Positions 34,974 through 42,907 of a stretch of DNA of 64,000 nt are shown here, one piece after another. This stretch comes from JANXSF01 sp043745195 (GTDB lineage: Bacteria; Acidobacteriota; Terriglobia; Bryobacterales; Bryobacteraceae): assembly GCA_043745195.1 (NCBI GenBank), contig JAYTTF010000262.1, forward strand, positions 39,366-103,365, written 5' to 3'. The translations under genes were made by a program, and so were the position numbers. Position 1 is the stretch's first letter, and each line of letters opens with the position of its first letter. Under the pieces are notes generated by a model. The model was given only the letters and a program-made list of their open reading frames with translations. It searched no databases and was not told the DNA's origin.

Positions 34974-35786
34974 ATGCATAGATCGCCGTTTTCCTCAGTT
35001 TTTCTTTTGATGGTCGTTCCTTTATTGGCACAACAGCCGCCACCTCCGGCAACGCCCACTCCACCGGGTGCTCGAAGACCCGGCGGATTTGGTGATCCAT
35101 TCGCCGGGCAAAAAAGATTGCGCGCGCTGGTGATCAGTGGCGGCTGTTGCCACGATTACAGTGCCCAAAACAAAATTCTGATCAACAATGTGGATAAGGC
35201 TTTGCCTGTGGATTGGACAGTGCTCATTGAAGGCGGTCGTGGGACTAAAGGGAGAGTCGCCCTTTACGACACCCCCGACTGGTCCAAAGGATTCGATATC
35301 GTCGTTCATAATGAATGCTATGCCGATAACGATGACCCGAAAATGATTCGCCAGATCGCCTCTGGTCATAAGACTGGGATCCCTGCCATTTTCATCCATT
35401 GTTCGTTGCATTCCTATCGTGCAGCCACCGTTGATGATTGGAGGGAACTGATTGGGACCACCTCGAAACGCCATACACAAGCTCACAACATCTCCGTGAA
35501 TATAGACGATAAGGAATCAAACATAGTTAAAGGAATACCTGCCGGCTATAAAACACCTGTCGATGAACTCTACGTCATTGATAAGTTCTGGCCAAACGCG
35601 AAGTCCCTAGCCTCGGCTGTGAGCCCCGATGACCCAAAGACAAGCTACTCCATGATGTGGACGAATAACTACAACGGTGCCAGAGTGTTTGGCACATCCC
35701 TAGGCCATGGCATGGATACTTGGAACGACCCAGTCTATCAGGACGTTCTAGTGCGGGCCTTCAAGTGGGCAGTCAATAGAGAATAG
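34974..35786 (+). CDS. Secreted ThuA-like protein
   Basis: 270 residues from the ATG at 34974, which has AAAGG upstream and starts a signal peptide (MHRSPFSSVFLLMVVPLLAQ). A Pro-rich linker is followed by a ThuA (glutamine-amidotransferase-like) fold: RALVISGGCCHDYSAQN, DIVVHNECYA, IPAIFIHCSLHSYR and the C-terminal GARVFGTSLGHGMDTWNDPVYQDVLVRAFKWAV. Such exported proteins occur with sugar-degradation genes in Planctomycetes and Acidobacteria; the exact function is not established. Confidence 0.88.
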   Translation: MHRSPFSSVFLLMVVPLLAQQPPPPATPTPPGARRPGGFGDPFAGQKRLRALVISGGCCHDYSAQNKILINNVDKALPVDWTVLIEGGRGTKGRVALYDTPDWSKGFDIVVHNECYADNDDPKMIRQIASGHKTGIPAIFIHCSLHSYRAATVDDWRELIGTTSKRHTQAHNISVNIDDKESNIVKGIPAGYKTPVDELYVIDKFWPNAKSLASAVSPDDPKTSYSMMWTNNYNGARVFGTSLGHGMDTWNDPVYQDVLVRAFKWAVNRE

Positions 35787-35873
35787 TAGTTTCTGACCAC
35801 GGATTGAAATATCCAGCGTGACCATGTCGATGCAATTTTTCTTAACTATTGACCGAATCGATCCGCAGCCCAT

Positions 35874-35892
35874 CGGGCGAACATAGCGCCCG
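35874..35892. other. GC-rich hairpin downstream of the ThuA gene
   Basis: CGGGCG (35874-35879) and CGCCCG (35887-35892) form a perfect 6-bp stem around a 7-nt loop. There is no U-tract after it, so it is at most part of a weak terminator or transcript-end structure. The rest of the 35787-36048 spacer holds the promoter at 35983-36011 and nothing else recognised. Confidence 0.4.
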
Positions 35893-35982
35893 AACATCTC
35901 GAATTGGTGGCTGGGCAAAAATGGCTATACTCCCCGTTGAATTGGCTCGCTCGGTTGCTCAATGATCAACAGTAAAGTCTCC

Positions 35983-36011
35983 TTGACATAATGGAAAGCT
36001 ACCTGTACTAT
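35983..36011 (+). promoter_or_regulatory. Sigma70 promoter for the membrane protein/HTH pair
   Basis: TTGACA (35983-35988) is a perfect -35 box. A 17-bp spacer leads to TACTAT (36006-36011), a good -10 box. Transcription would begin near 36018, leaving a leader of about 30 nt before AAGGAG (36032-36037) and the start codon. Confidence 0.75.
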
Positions 36012-36048
36012 TCAATTAGATGTTATTTTTTAAGGAGCGATCTTGGCG

Positions 36049-36426
36049 ATGAAACCCAATAATCGGTTTGCCATGGAATTCCTAGCTGCGTTGATTTGTT
36101 ACGCGGTTGTTCTTGTTGGTTCTATCAAGTTACTCGGAACGTACGGAGAAACTGGGTGGCGATATCCGCTGGCGTTGTCTCCTATGCTCCCTGCTTCCGT
36201 GGCATTGTTCGTATTTATCCGTTTCTTCCACGCAGTGGATGAACTGGAGCAGCGCATCCAGCTTGAAAGCCTGGCTTTCGCGTTCGGTGCCAGCGCGTTA
36301 GCTACCTTTGCTTATGGATTTCTTGAAGGGGCTGGGTTCCCGCACCATAATTGGACATTGGTATGGCCAGTAATGGGTATGTTCTGGGTTATTGGAAGTG
36401 TCATGGCTAGGCGACGATATCGATGA
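36049..36426 (+). CDS. Small four-helix membrane protein paired with an HTH regulator
   Basis: 125 residues from the ATG at 36049; a TTG at 36043 is also well placed behind AAGGAG and would add two residues. Helices lie at about 9-28, 40-60, 75-95 and 103-120. Between helices 2 and 3 is FHAVDELEQRIQLESLAFAF, a pattern common in small membrane proteins encoded with compact Xre regulators. The next gene overlaps by 4 bases. I infer the two form a regulated membrane module; function unknown. Confidence 0.75.
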   Translation: MKPNNRFAMEFLAALICYAVVLVGSIKLLGTYGETGWRYPLALSPMLPASVALFVFIRFFHAVDELEQRIQLESLAFAFGASALATFAYGFLEGAGFPHHNWTLVWPVMGMFWVIGSVMARRRYR

Positions 36427-36620
36427 AATCGAGATTGCGGGTCCTGCGGGCGGAGCGGGAATGGTCCCAGGCTGAACTGGCTGACCGCCTTCATGTTTCG
36501 AGGCAAACAATCAATGCCATTGAGACCGGAAAATATGACCCAAGTCTGAGTCTGGCGTTTCATATTGCCACTTTGTTTAAGCGAAAAATTGAGGACATTT
36601 TCCAACCGGATGAGGGATAA
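36423..36620 (+). CDS. Compact Xre-family HTH regulator
   Basis: 65 residues, essentially one helix-turn-helix: LRVLRAEREWSQAELADRLHVSRQTINAIETGKYDPSLSLAFHIATLFKRKIEDIF. This is the YozG/short-Cro type used as single-domain regulators. It overlaps the membrane-protein gene by 4 bases and shares its promoter; autoregulation at 35983-36011 is plausible but no operator was identified. It is convergent with aguA, 26 bp away. Confidence 0.9.
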   Translation: MKSRLRVLRAEREWSQAELADRLHVSRQTINAIETGKYDPSLSLAFHIATLFKRKIEDIFQPDEG

Positions 36621-36646
36621 CTTCGAGGACAAGTTGTAGTACGGGG

Positions 36647-37687
36647 CTAGGCGATTTCCTGCTGTGTCATGCAATGGAGCGTTCCTAATCCCAAAACAAG
36701 ATCGCCACAATAGATGGGGCACACTTCATGAAAAGGAAACAGCTTGGCCAAAGTGTTGAGCGCTATTCGATCGTTGGGATCGTTAAAGATTGGAGCCAGC
36801 ACAATCCCATTGGCAATGTAGAAATTCACATAGCTTGCAGGTAGCCGCTGTCCGTCAAACCAAACTGGGCGAGGCATGGGAATGGGAACCACACGGAGCC
36901 GCTTACCCTCCTGATCGGTCATCGCTTTAAGACGCGCAAGGTTCTCGCGTAAAGGTTCGTAGTTACTATCGTTACGATCCGATTCGGAGGCCACAACAAC
37001 GGTGCCAGGATCCGTGAAGCGAGCCAAATCGTCAATGTGACCATGAGTATCATCGCCTGTGATACCGCGGTTCAACCACAATATTTTCTGAACACCAAGG
37101 TGATTGCAAAGTACCTCTTCAATCTCCAATTTCGTCAGGTGCGGATTGCGGGCTTGAACGGGGGAGAGAAGGCATTCTTCGGTGGTTAGCAGCAACCCGC
37201 AGCCGTTGACATCAATGCTGCCGCCTTCCATGACCACGTTCTTCCCTTTGGCCTTTGGAATGATTCGGGGGATCTTTAATTTGCGTGAGGCGAAGGCAGG
37301 TAGTTTGTCATCCTGTTTCCAATTCGGATACTTCGCCCAACCATTGAAATGCCAATCCAGCGCGGCGCGATTTCCCTGGGAGTCTTTGACGAAAATTGCG
37401 CATGTGTCGCGCAACCAACTGCGGTCAGTTGGGGCAATCCAAAGATCGACGGCTGATAAATTGTTGAGGTATTTTTCCAGAACTTTGCGAACTTCCGCCT
37501 TCTGTTTCTCATCCCTCACAACGATGCGGACCCGCTCCACTCTGGCTAACCGGGTAACGATTTCGCAATAGACCCATTGGATGACCGAAAACTTTCCGGG
37601 CCAATCGGATTTTTCATGAGGCCAGGCAATCCAGGTTGCTTCATGCGGTTCCCATTCGGCGGGCATGCGCCATTCAGTAGGATTCAT
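36647..37687 (-). CDS. aguA: Agmatine deiminase
   Basis: 346 residues from the ATG at 37687, which overlaps the aguB stop by 4 bases (ATGA). Hydrolyses agmatine to N-carbamoylputrescine and ammonia. Peptidyl-arginine-deiminase-type motifs: MPAEWEPHEATWIAWPH, the acidic pair in DRSWLRDTCAIF, MEGGSIDVNGCGLLLTTEECLL, GDDTHGHIDDLARF with catalytic His, and the nucleophilic Cys339 in LGTLHCMTQQ at the C terminus. With aguB it completes the conversion of agmatine to putrescine. A longer frame upstream lies inside aguB and is rejected. Confidence 0.95.
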   Translation of the reverse strand: MNPTEWRMPAEWEPHEATWIAWPHEKSDWPGKFSVIQWVYCEIVTRLARVERVRIVVRDEKQKAEVRKVLEKYLNNLSAVDLWIAPTDRSWLRDTCAIFVKDSQGNRAALDWHFNGWAKYPNWKQDDKLPAFASRKLKIPRIIPKAKGKNVVMEGGSIDVNGCGLLLTTEECLLSPVQARNPHLTKLEIEEVLCNHLGVQKILWLNRGITGDDTHGHIDDLARFTDPGTVVVASESDRNDSNYEPLRENLARLKAMTDQEGKRLRVVPIPMPRPVWFDGQRLPASYVNFYIANGIVLAPIFNDPNDRIALNTLAKLFPFHEVCPIYCGDLVLGLGTLHCMTQQEIA

Positions 37688-38574
37688 CCAATCCACCGTT
37701 TGGTGATGTCCTGGTAGGCGTCTATCCGGCGGTCGCGGAGGAATGGCCAGTTGCGGCGTACTTCGTCCATGCGTTTCACGTCGCACTCAACAATCAGAAT
37801 CTCTTCGGCGTCGCTGGAGGCTTCGGCAATTACCTGACCGAAGGGATCCGAAACAAAGGAATGGCCCCAGAATTCCAAGCCGCGCTCTGGCGGCCCTTCA
37901 AACCCTATGCGATTTGCGGCAGCAACATAAATGCCATTGGCGATGGCGTGGGAGCGTTGAATGGTTTGCCAAGCACTCAGTTGAGCCGCACCATACTGTG
38001 CTTTTTCAGCAGGGTGCCAGCCGATCGCGGTTGGGTAGAAAAGAATATTTGCGCCACCCATTGCCGAAAGGCGGGCGGCTTCGGGATACCATTGATCCCA
38101 ACAAACAAGCACGCCGATACGGCCGTACTTCGTATCGAAATTCCGGAAGCCGGTGTCCCCTGGAGTGAAGTAGAATTTTTCGAAAAACAAAGGGTCGTCG
38201 GGGATATGCATTTTGCGATAGACGCCCAGCAATTCACCGCCGGCGTCAATTACGGCTGCGGTGTTGTGATACAAACCAGGGGCGCGGCGTTCAAAGAGGC
38301 TTGCGACAATAACAACGTTCAGTTCCTTGGCGACTTTGGAAAGTGCTTCGGTAGAAGGACCAGGGATAGTTTCAGCCAAATCAAAGAGGTCAGCATTTTC
38401 GTCACGGCAAAAATATTGGGAACGAAACAATTCTTGGAGGCAAATAATTTGCGCACCCTTGGCCGCAGCCTGACGGGTTTTTTCGATAGCTTTTTGAAGG
38501 TTTTCAGCCGGGTCCAAGGAGCAGGATGTCTGGACCAATCCTACTTGGAAGACTCGATCGGAAGCGAAGGCCAT
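37684..38574 (-). CDS. aguB: N-carbamoylputrescine amidase
   Basis: 296 residues of the nitrilase superfamily. The catalytic triad is visible as Glu48 (ICLQELF), Lys121 (VYRKMHIP) and Cys158 (VLVCWDQWYPEAA), and HIPDDPLFFEKFYFTPGDTGF is typical of the N-carbamoylputrescine branch. It releases ammonia and CO2 to give putrescine. It is the first gene of the agu pair and is divergent from the M14 peptidase gene with only 16 bp between starts, so its promoter must overlap that gene. Confidence 0.95.
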   Translation of the reverse strand: MAFASDRVFQVGLVQTSCSLDPAENLQKAIEKTRQAAAKGAQIICLQELFRSQYFCRDENADLFDLAETIPGPSTEALSKVAKELNVVIVASLFERRAPGLYHNTAAVIDAGGELLGVYRKMHIPDDPLFFEKFYFTPGDTGFRNFDTKYGRIGVLVCWDQWYPEAARLSAMGGANILFYPTAIGWHPAEKAQYGAAQLSAWQTIQRSHAIANGIYVAAANRIGFEGPPERGLEFWGHSFVSDPFGQVIAEASSDAEEILIVECDVKRMDEVRRNWPFLRDRRIDAYQDITKRWIG

Positions 38575-38590
38575 AGTAAGATTGTTTCAC

Positions 38591-41104
38591 ATGGGCATTC
38601 GTGTTGCTACTTTCCTTCTACTTGGTGCATTCCTGGGGTTTGGTGCTGTTCCTACTCCCAAAGAACACTTTGGTTTTGATCCCGGTGATGATTACAAACT
38701 TGCGGATCATGGGCAGATTACGGCCTATTTTCAGAAATTGGCGAAATCCAGCGATCGTATCCGTTGGGTTGAATTTGGCCGGACGTCATACGGTAAGCCA
38801 ATGCATTTGGCATTCATATCCAGCCCACAGAACTTGGCGCAGCTAACGAAGTACCAGGAGATCAGCAAGCGCCTAGCGCTAGGGAAGGCTACAAAACAGG
38901 AGGCTGGTGAGCTTTCGCGTGAAGGCAAGATTATTGTCTGGATTGATTCGGGATTGCATGCAACTGAGGTTGCTCCCGCACAGCAGGCACCGCACTTGGC
39001 CTATCGTATGTTGACCGATGAATCGGACGAATTCAAACGCTTCCGCGACAAAGTGATTTTGATGCAGGTTCCGGTGATCAATCCCGATGGTTTGGATGTT
39101 GTGGCGCACTGGTATCAATCGAATGTGGGGACACCTTATGAAGGTGCGAACGTGACCAAGCTTTACCAAAAGTACAGCGGGCACGATAACAATCGTGATT
39201 GGTTCATGTTGAACTTGGAAGAGACACGGCATGTTTCAAAGCTGCTTTTTCAGGATTGGTTTCCGCAGATTGTTTATAACCAGCACCAATCGCCAGCTTT
39301 TCCGGCCAGGATATTTGTTCCGCCGTATGCTGAGCCTCAGAACCCCAATATTCCCGCCGCTGTGATGGAAGGGATTCATCAAATTGGGGCCACTATGAAA
39401 GAGCGATTTGCTCGCGAGGACAAGCCGGGGGTATTGAGTTACTGGGGATACGATGCGTGGTGGAATGGCGGGTTGCGGTCGGCACCAGCCTTCCATAACA
39501 TGCACGGAATTCTTACGGAAACGGCTGGGTTTTCCTATGCAACGCCCAAGGACTATGAAAAGGCTTCTTTGCCTGATCGCTTTGCCAATGGCATTCCAAC
39601 CAAGGAAGCTTCGGTGTTTTATCAGCGGCCCTGGATGGGTGGAAAGTGGACGCTCCGCGATGCCGTGGAATATATGCTGACTGCCGATTTTGCGATTCTT
39701 GATTTGGCCAGCACCCGTAGCGAACAGTTCCTGTACAAAGCTTGGGATCTTGCCAATCGCAACATCGAATTGGGCAAAAGCGGAGGACCATATGCCTATG
39801 TAGTTCCCATGAATCAGTGGGATTCTTCCAGTGCAACGGAAATGCTAAAGAGGTTGAGACTCGCCGGAGTTGATGTAGAGAGGGCCAGGACTGAGTTTCG
39901 TGCAGGCACGAAATCGTATCCCGCAGGCACGTACGTAATGCGCGCGGGGCAGCCATTTCGCGGGTACTTGATGGATCTGATGGAACCACAGAAGTATCCG
40001 GAAATTCGCGATGGAGCCGGTGGGGCAGTGAAGAAGCCTTATGATGTTGCCGGCTGGACTCTCAGTATGCAAATGGGCGTTCAAGTGGACAGGATAGAGG
40101 ATGTGTTCCAGGCAAATTTAGAACAGAATGCCGTAATTCAGGAAACTGCGCCAACCCTGGACCATAAGGACAATTCCAGTTTTTTGGCAACTGCGGAACT
40201 GCTGGAAGCGGGGAATCCAGTAGGGTGGGCAGCCGACGGAAAGATTGTCACCGATTTGACCCAAGCAGCATTTCAACTGCAGAAACCCCGTTTGGCTTTG
40301 TATGAGCCTTGGGTGGTGAATATGGATTTGGGCTGGACCCAATGGGTGCTGGACAACTACAAAGTACCCTACACACTCATCCACAATGAGGATCTGCAAA
40401 AGGGTAATTTGAAAAATAAATTTGATACGGTTCTATTCGCCACCCAATCGGTGGATTCGATTATGCATGGAATTCGGCAGGGTGCGGGTGATCCGGGTAC
40501 TTCATCCAGTTCGCGCAGGGCACCTTCGTTGCAGCGTCCGGAATTCACCGGCGGCATCGGTGCCAAAGGGGCGGCTGCGGTGGAGGAATTCGTGCAAAGT
40601 GGGGGAACTCTGATCACGTTTGGAGCGGCTACGAATCTGCCTCTTCAGATCATGTCGCTAGGCTTGCGTAATACGCTGAGCCGCAACACTGGGGGTGGGG
40701 AAGGGGAGGAAAGTGGGCCGGGAACGTCGACATTTACCAGCCCTGGTTCTCTGTTAAGGATCACGGTTGATCCCAAAAACCCAATTGGATTTGGAATGCC
40801 AACAGAGGCAATTGCTTTCTCAAGCGGCGGTGAAGCGTTTGAGACAACTACAATGGCTGAGCTTAACAAAGGCGATCGGGAAGTTCGCATGGTTGCCAAC
40901 TATGCAAAAACGAAACTCCTGGCTAGCGGCTGGATTTCTGGAGAACGGTCGGTTCTTGGGAAAGGTTTGTTGGCTGAGGCCCGCTACGGAAAGGGACGGG
41001 TGATTCTGTTCGGATTCCGTCCGCAACACCGTGGGCAGCCATTTGGAACATTTAAGCTGTTGTTGAATTCGATTTATTTGGGTTCAGCCAAGAAGCTAAA
41101 CTAA
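38591..41104 (+). CDS. Exported M14-family zinc carboxypeptidase-like protein
   Basis: 837 residues from the ATG at 38591 (a TTG at 38582 is possible). A signal peptide (IRVATFLLLGAFLGFGA) precedes the M14 domain (about 25-350): the zinc motif HxxE is in DSGLHATEVAP, a substrate-binding region in PVINPDGLDVVAHW and HDNNRDWFMLNLEE, and a second zinc His in VYNQHQSPAF. The C-terminal 450 residues form a large extra region ending in a ThuA/GATase-like fold (GAAAVEEFVQSGGTLITFGA). Large two-part M14 proteins of this type are common in Acidobacteria and act on extracellular peptides. Confidence 0.88.
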   Translation: MGIRVATFLLLGAFLGFGAVPTPKEHFGFDPGDDYKLADHGQITAYFQKLAKSSDRIRWVEFGRTSYGKPMHLAFISSPQNLAQLTKYQEISKRLALGKATKQEAGELSREGKIIVWIDSGLHATEVAPAQQAPHLAYRMLTDESDEFKRFRDKVILMQVPVINPDGLDVVAHWYQSNVGTPYEGANVTKLYQKYSGHDNNRDWFMLNLEETRHVSKLLFQDWFPQIVYNQHQSPAFPARIFVPPYAEPQNPNIPAAVMEGIHQIGATMKERFAREDKPGVLSYWGYDAWWNGGLRSAPAFHNMHGILTETAGFSYATPKDYEKASLPDRFANGIPTKEASVFYQRPWMGGKWTLRDAVEYMLTADFAILDLASTRSEQFLYKAWDLANRNIELGKSGGPYAYVVPMNQWDSSSATEMLKRLRLAGVDVERARTEFRAGTKSYPAGTYVMRAGQPFRGYLMDLMEPQKYPEIRDGAGGAVKKPYDVAGWTLSMQMGVQVDRIEDVFQANLEQNAVIQETAPTLDHKDNSSFLATAELLEAGNPVGWAADGKIVTDLTQAAFQLQKPRLALYEPWVVNMDLGWTQWVLDNYKVPYTLIHNEDLQKGNLKNKFDTVLFATQSVDSIMHGIRQGAGDPGTSSSSRRAPSLQRPEFTGGIGAKGAAAVEEFVQSGGTLITFGAATNLPLQIMSLGLRNTLSRNTGGGEGEESGPGTSTFTSPGSLLRITVDPKNPIGFGMPTEAIAFSSGGEAFETTTMAELNKGDREVRMVANYAKTKLLASGWISGERSVLGKGLLAEARYGKGRVILFGFRPQHRGQPFGTFKLLLNSIYLGSAKKLN

Positions 41105-41283
41105 CCGTGGCCCAACTTCATAAGCCAAGCTAAACCGAAGATGGTTCCAACAAAGCAGCCGAAACAATATAGGCCGTAGTAGAGTCGCTCTTTATCGGTT
41201 TTCTTGGTTACGATGCCAAGAACAACAGAAATAACCAGGGCGAATATCAGCGTTGCTTCAAAGTGAGTAAGAGATAGTTTCAT
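41101..41283 (-). CDS. Two-helix small membrane protein, unknown function
   Basis: 60 residues with two membrane helices (ATLIFALVISVVLGIV and CFGCFVGTIFGLAWLM) joined by a basic loop (TKKTDKERL). It lies 2 bp after the 139-residue membrane protein and overlaps the end of the M14 gene by 4 bases on the opposite strand. The tight spacing with its neighbour supports it being real. Confidence 0.65.
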   Translation of the reverse strand: MKLSLTHFEATLIFALVISVVLGIVTKKTDKERLYYGLYCFGCFVGTIFGLAWLMKLGHG

Positions 41284-41285
41284 GG

Positions 41286-41705
41286 TTAGCTTTTCTTCTT
41301 TGTGGCGATTTCAAAAGCGTCTACCATAGCCAGAATGTTCATCAAACCAGCGCCCACCAGGAACTTGGTGCCGTAGTCATGAACGTGACCTGCTACGTCA
41401 GCTTGGGTATATCCCATCCAAGTTGCCAAGAAATAAAGAAGGCCCGAGCACATGTTGGCGAAGTACCCGCCGTAGTAAATCAGAGTTGTGAGCAGATCGC
41501 CGGACTGCGGTTCAAAGAAGGCGCCACGCATGGTCAGGCCAAGCACGAAAGTCAGGGTGATACTGCTAAGTAGGATTAGCCCGCGATAGTGCTGCTTCAG
41601 TAAAAAGTGGCCGCCCCCTGGAATGAACCAGGAAAGCGCGACGGCGGGCAACCATGCCGAAATAGGCACAGTGGGTACAGGAAGTGGTTTGTTAGGTTCC
41701 GCCAT
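41286..41705 (-). CDS. Small multi-helix membrane protein (DUF6677-like)
   Basis: 139 residues with about four helices. The N-terminal pattern AVALSWFIPGGGHFLLKQHYRGL is the TM2-like PG.GHxYLG motif found in small membrane proteins, and the length and Pro-rich start fit an Acidobacteria family I recall as DUF6677; that label is from memory. It is followed at 2 bp by the 60-residue membrane protein. Function unknown. Confidence 0.75.
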   Translation of the reverse strand: MAEPNKPLPVPTVPISAWLPAVALSWFIPGGGHFLLKQHYRGLILLSSITLTFVLGLTMRGAFFEPQSGDLLTTLIYYGGYFANMCSGLLYFLATWMGYTQADVAGHVHDYGTKFLVGAGLMNILAMVDAFEIATKKKS

Positions 41706-41718
41706 TGTTTTCCCCTAA

Positions 41719-42858
41719 TTATACCAAAGGCCTTAAGCGGATTCGTTGATATTCCAACCAACGGGCCCCGTCGTGTGCCTGCAAAATGATCATGCCTGCG
41801 GTGGTGCGGTCCAGGTTTGGGTAGTCAACAACAGTTTCGCCATTAATGCGGATTACGCAGTGGCGATCTTTGGCGTGGAGTTGGAACAGGTACCATTCTT
41901 CCGGGCTGATTCGTGGATACTTAGCACGCCGAATTCCGTAAAGCGATCCGGTGGGATACACCGCTCCTTCCACGTCGTGGAGTTGGATTTCGTAATGTGG
42001 CTCGCTACCGGAACCTTCGGCGCGGAAAAAGATTCCACCATTGGAATGCTTGCTGGCCCGGACGTAAAGTTCCAGGTCAAAATCCTTGAAAAGTTGTTTG
42101 GTGCCAAGGTGTCCTAAGCCATCCCCGCGAAGAACTTCGCCGAAGGTTTGGAAACGAGGCTTGCCTTCCACCACTTTCCATTTGTCGAGATCGGAAGGGG
42201 AAGCATAGAGCGTCTGCCATTGCAGTTTGGAGGGAAGCGTTTTGAGTTGAAGATTACGGAAACGAATCGGGTAGGAAAGGGATTGCAATCCAAGGAAGCC
42301 GCAACGCAGGCGATAGCGAAGTTCTGGATGATTTTCCACGTTTATGTCCTGCACCATTTCTTCGTTTGACCAAACTTGCAGCTTGGGCCAGTTCATGACA
42401 ATACGCAGTGAATTCCATTCGCCCTTGCTTTTCACGTTGACTAATTTAGGAGCGATCAGCGGAAATATGGAACCCATGGATTCCGGTTTCGGTGCTTCCT
42501 GCTTGTGGAATAGTTTGATGGCGAAGCCGGATTCTTGCGGAGGTCCGTAGAGAGGAGCATTGATGTAAATGGCTGAATCGATCCATCCTTTGACGAAAAA
42601 CTCGCAGCGGAAATCGAAGTTCTCCAGTTCCTGATTGAAGCGCAGCCAGGTAGGGAAATTAGCCGCATCGCTGACACATATTGAACCTTCTGAAACGAAG
42701 AAGGCGGATTGTTGGCCTTGTTGGACACTCCAACCGTTCAGGCTTGTGCCGTCGAAAATGGAGCCATCGAAAATGGAAGTGCCCGCGGTTTGCGCAGGGA
42801 CGGCCGTTTGGGAAAAGCAGGCTGCTGCTGACGTTCTTAAAAAGTCTCTTCGTTTCAT
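41719..42858 (-). CDS. Exported DUF1080 (3-keto-disaccharide hydrolase-like) protein, two domains
   Basis: 379 residues. The N terminus has a twin-arginine-like signal (MKRRDFLRTSAAACFSQ). Two concanavalin-like DUF1080 domains follow: about 30-210 (IFDGTSLNGWSV ... FFVKGWIDSAIYINAP) and about 220-379 (SDLDKWKVVEGKPRF ... SNGGIFFRAEGSGSEPHYEIQLHD). DUF1080 members include 3-keto-glucoside and 3-keto-disaccharide hydrolases and are widespread in Acidobacteria and Planctomycetes. It is divergent from the sulfatase (49 bp). The Gfo/Idh oxidoreductase nearby could supply 3-keto sugars, which is inference. Confidence 0.85.
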   Translation of the reverse strand: MKRRDFLRTSAAACFSQTAVPAQTAGTSIFDGSIFDGTSLNGWSVQQGQQSAFFVSEGSICVSDAANFPTWLRFNQELENFDFRCEFFVKGWIDSAIYINAPLYGPPQESGFAIKLFHKQEAPKPESMGSIFPLIAPKLVNVKSKGEWNSLRIVMNWPKLQVWSNEEMVQDINVENHPELRYRLRCGFLGLQSLSYPIRFRNLQLKTLPSKLQWQTLYASPSDLDKWKVVEGKPRFQTFGEVLRGDGLGHLGTKQLFKDFDLELYVRASKHSNGGIFFRAEGSGSEPHYEIQLHDVEGAVYPTGSLYGIRRAKYPRISPEEWYLFQLHAKDRHCVIRINGETVVDYPNLDRTTAGMIILQAHDGARWLEYQRIRLRPLV

Positions 42859-42907
42859 TTCTATCCATCATAGCTTTGCTTTGTCGCAGCAAGTTATGAT
42901 GTTTCCT

